Origin: CAVOAK01 sp963664465
Lineage (GTDB): Bacteria; Pseudomonadota; Alphaproteobacteria; UBA8366; CAVOAK01
Direction: 5' to 3'
Length of the DNA: 64,000 nucleotides
Assembly: GCA_963664465.2 (NCBI GenBank)
Contig: CAXXSU010000002.1
Span: 372,001 to 436,000 of the forward strand
Part shown: in pieces, positions 62,713-64,000 of the stretch
How the letters are laid out: each line of letters opens with the position of its first letter
Numbering within the stretch: the first letter of the stretch is position 1
Made by a program: the position numbers and the translations under genes
The notes under the pieces: model-generated
What the model was told of the DNA's origin: nothing
Database searches by the model: none
The model's input: only the letters and a program-made list of their open reading frames with translations

Positions 62713-64000
62713 TCAGACTAAAGGAGTATCGTCCTGAACGTTTACCTTCGCCAGCACACCGCCGCTATCATCGAAGTAGGTGTAGGTCGTAAAGCCTTCC
62801 ACCTCGGCGCCGGAGGCGCCGGCAACCGGCTGTGCACCGTCGGCATCGTCGAAGGAGACCGAATCACCCGAGTCGCCGAGAATTGTCAATACATTGTTGT
62901 CGTCGGTCAGGTTCACGACGTCGTCCAGGCTGAGACCCAGATCGATATCGCCATCGCCGTGGGTTAGGTCGATGTTTTCTATGTTACTGATTGCGCTGAC
63001 TGCATCCTCATAGTCGCCTTCGCCGAGTTCGATCGAAACGTCGTTGTCGGCAGCGATTTGAAGCGTATCATCGCCGCTGCCACCGTCCATGCCCGATTGC
63101 ATTGTTTCCGAGAGCGTATAGTCGTCGGTGTCGGCGGCATCTGCCAATATTCCCACTGATTCGTCGTAGCTGTCGATGTGGACGTTTTGACCCATATGGT
63201 GGTTGACCAACTGGTGCGCGTCGACGACAAAGGTATCGTCGCCGGAACCGCCCAACAGCACGTCGTTATCATCCTCGTAGACGAGCGTATCATCACCGGC
63301 ACCGCCGATCAGCACGTCGTTATTGTCACCGCCGTCCAGATAGTCGTTTCCGACGCCGCCGATCAGGAAATCTTCACCATCTCCGCCATCGAGCGTGTCG
63401 TCGCCGGACCCGCCGACAAGAACATCGTCACCGCTGCCGCCGTCGAGCACATCGTCATCCGCGCCACCATCGAGGTAGTCGTCGCTACTGCCGCCATCGA
63501 GCGTGTCCATGCCGGCGCCGCCGTCGAGGAAGTCGCGTCCGCCGTCACCATCGAGATCGTCGTTGCCGGCTCCACCAAGAAGCATATCCTCGTCGCCTTT
63601 GCCGCGCATCGTGTCGTCGCCAGCACCGCCGAGCAATACCTCTTCCTCGCCGGCACCGGTTACGGTATCGCCGCCCGCAGCGGCGAAGCGGACGTCGTCG
63701 CCGCCGAAGTTGACATGATCCGACCAGTCGATCCGCTCAACGCTGTCGAACGCAAGCGTGCTGCCATCGGCAAAGGTGATGGTGCCTGTTGCGCCGGAGC
63801 TTAGGTGCCAGTGATCCCCATCCTCGTCGTCGATGTGTCCAGAGGTCAAAGTAAGCGTCCATTCGCCGTTCGGCACGCCACCATCGGCGGCGGCGAGGTG
63901 AATGATGTCGGTGCCCGAGCCACCGTGGAAGGTATCAACGCCGTCGCCCTCGCGGAACAGATACATATCCTGGCCCGAACCACCGGTTGCGACGTCGTCG
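62713..64000 (-). CDS. RTX (hemolysin-type calcium-binding) repeat protein, N-terminal part outside
   Basis: The frame is open to the window edge (about 429 codons seen). It holds a block of Gly-Asp-rich nonapeptides such as LLGGAGDDTMRGKGDEDML, FLDGGAGMDTLDGGSSDDYL and VLVGGSGDDTLDGGDGEDFL, which bind calcium in a parallel beta-roll. RTX proteins are usually exported by type I secretion with a C-terminal signal. The C-terminal end here (FDDSGGVLAKVNVQDDTPLV) lies beyond the repeats and could hold it. A further domain around ISNIENIDLTHGDGDIDLGL precedes it. Function (enzyme, adhesin or toxin) depends on the missing N-terminus. No ABC secretion genes are in the window. Confidence 0.9.
   Translation of the reverse strand, partial: DDVATGGSGQDMYLFREGDGVDTFHGGSGTDIIHLAAADGGVPNGEWTLTLTSGHIDDEDGDHWHLSSGATGTITFADGSTLAFDSVERIDWSDHVNFGGDDVRFAAAGGDTVTGAGEEEVLLGGAGDDTMRGKGDEDMLLGGAGNDDLDGDGGRDFLDGGAGMDTLDGGSSDDYLDGGADDDVLDGGSGDDVLVGGSGDDTLDGGDGEDFLIGGVGNDYLDGGDNNDVLIGGAGDDTLVYEDDNDVLLGGSGDDTFVVDAHQLVNHHMGQNVHIDSYDESVGILADAADTDDYTLSETMQSGMDGGSGDDTLQIAADNDVSIELGEGDYEDAVSAISNIENIDLTHGDGDIDLGLSLDDVVNLTDDNNVLTILGDSGDSVSFDDADGAQPVAGASGAEVEGFTTYTYFDDSGGVLAKVNVQDDTPLV

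Overview
The window looks like a chromosomal segment of an alphaproteobacterium, perhaps Rhodospirillales-like. The evidence is a housekeeping core typical of that class: a ccmABC cytochrome c maturation block beside acnA, then a Suv3-type helicase, an S4-domain protein, a TerB-like protein, fdxA, carD and an RpoH-type sigma factor. No rRNA or CRISPR is present, and there is one tRNA (tRNA-Arg, anticodon CCT). Species cannot be named from sequence reading alone.

Layout. 1-1907: ccmC (cut by the window edge), ccmB and ccmA on the minus strand. 1908-2396: divergent intergenic region with several hairpins and a minus-strand terminator, a candidate structured RNA. 2397-12621: acnA, a DUF1223 protein, htpG, pcm, helicase, S4, TerB and fdxA, with a 61-bp tandem duplication in front of fdxA. 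12959-18952: carD, then a metallophosphoesterase-like gene split by two abutting insertion sequences (IS1380 and IS1182 families), then the sigma-32 gene. 18962-23894: two tandem M48 lipoprotein metalloproteases, one cut by an IS1595 element and one frameshifted, and a nuclease-like protein. 24013-30139: prolyl aminopeptidase, PagL-like deacylase, tRNA-Arg, a methyltransferase remnant, a RidA-like protein, small proteins, YnfA and a ClC channel with CBS domains. 30300-38863: a probable uptake and catabolism locus (TauD-like dioxygenase, SnoaL-like protein, Tat-exported family 5 solute-binding protein, amidase, two permeases, Rieske oxygenase). 39023-46999: a SPINDLY/GT41-like glycosyltransferase split by a second IS1595 copy, a nucleotidyltransferase, a SEL1-repeat gene with a nonsense codon, a DUF772-type IS and a threonine synthase-like gene. 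47104-54269: a second Rieske oxygenase, an unknown small protein, a di-haem peroxidase-like protein, a second identical IS1182 copy, a CurA-like reductase and a broken SDR. 54301-61659: a minus-strand fatty-acid degradation operon. 61808-64000: a secreted isoaspartyl methyltransferase paralogue and an RTX repeat protein running off the window.

The most striking theme is gene breakage. Four of the five IS insertions sit between CTAG duplications. Precise in-silico removal of the elements restores open reading frames for the metallophosphoesterase, an M48 protease and the glycosyltransferase. Four further genes carry frameshifts or nonsense codons in otherwise well-preserved reading frames, a fifth (M48-2) is frameshifted, and a methyltransferase survives only as a short remnant. 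A deletion-riddled ghost copy of the IS1595 element lies directly after an intact copy, inside a single pair of target duplications. This means that either the genome is decaying under IS expansion, or the assembly carries deletion-type errors; both may be true. I did not find a convincing new multi-gene defence or biosynthetic system. The best candidates for new biology are the structured RNA before acnA/ccmA, the apparently inactive metallophosphoesterase family and the hairpin over the sigma-32 ribosome-binding site.
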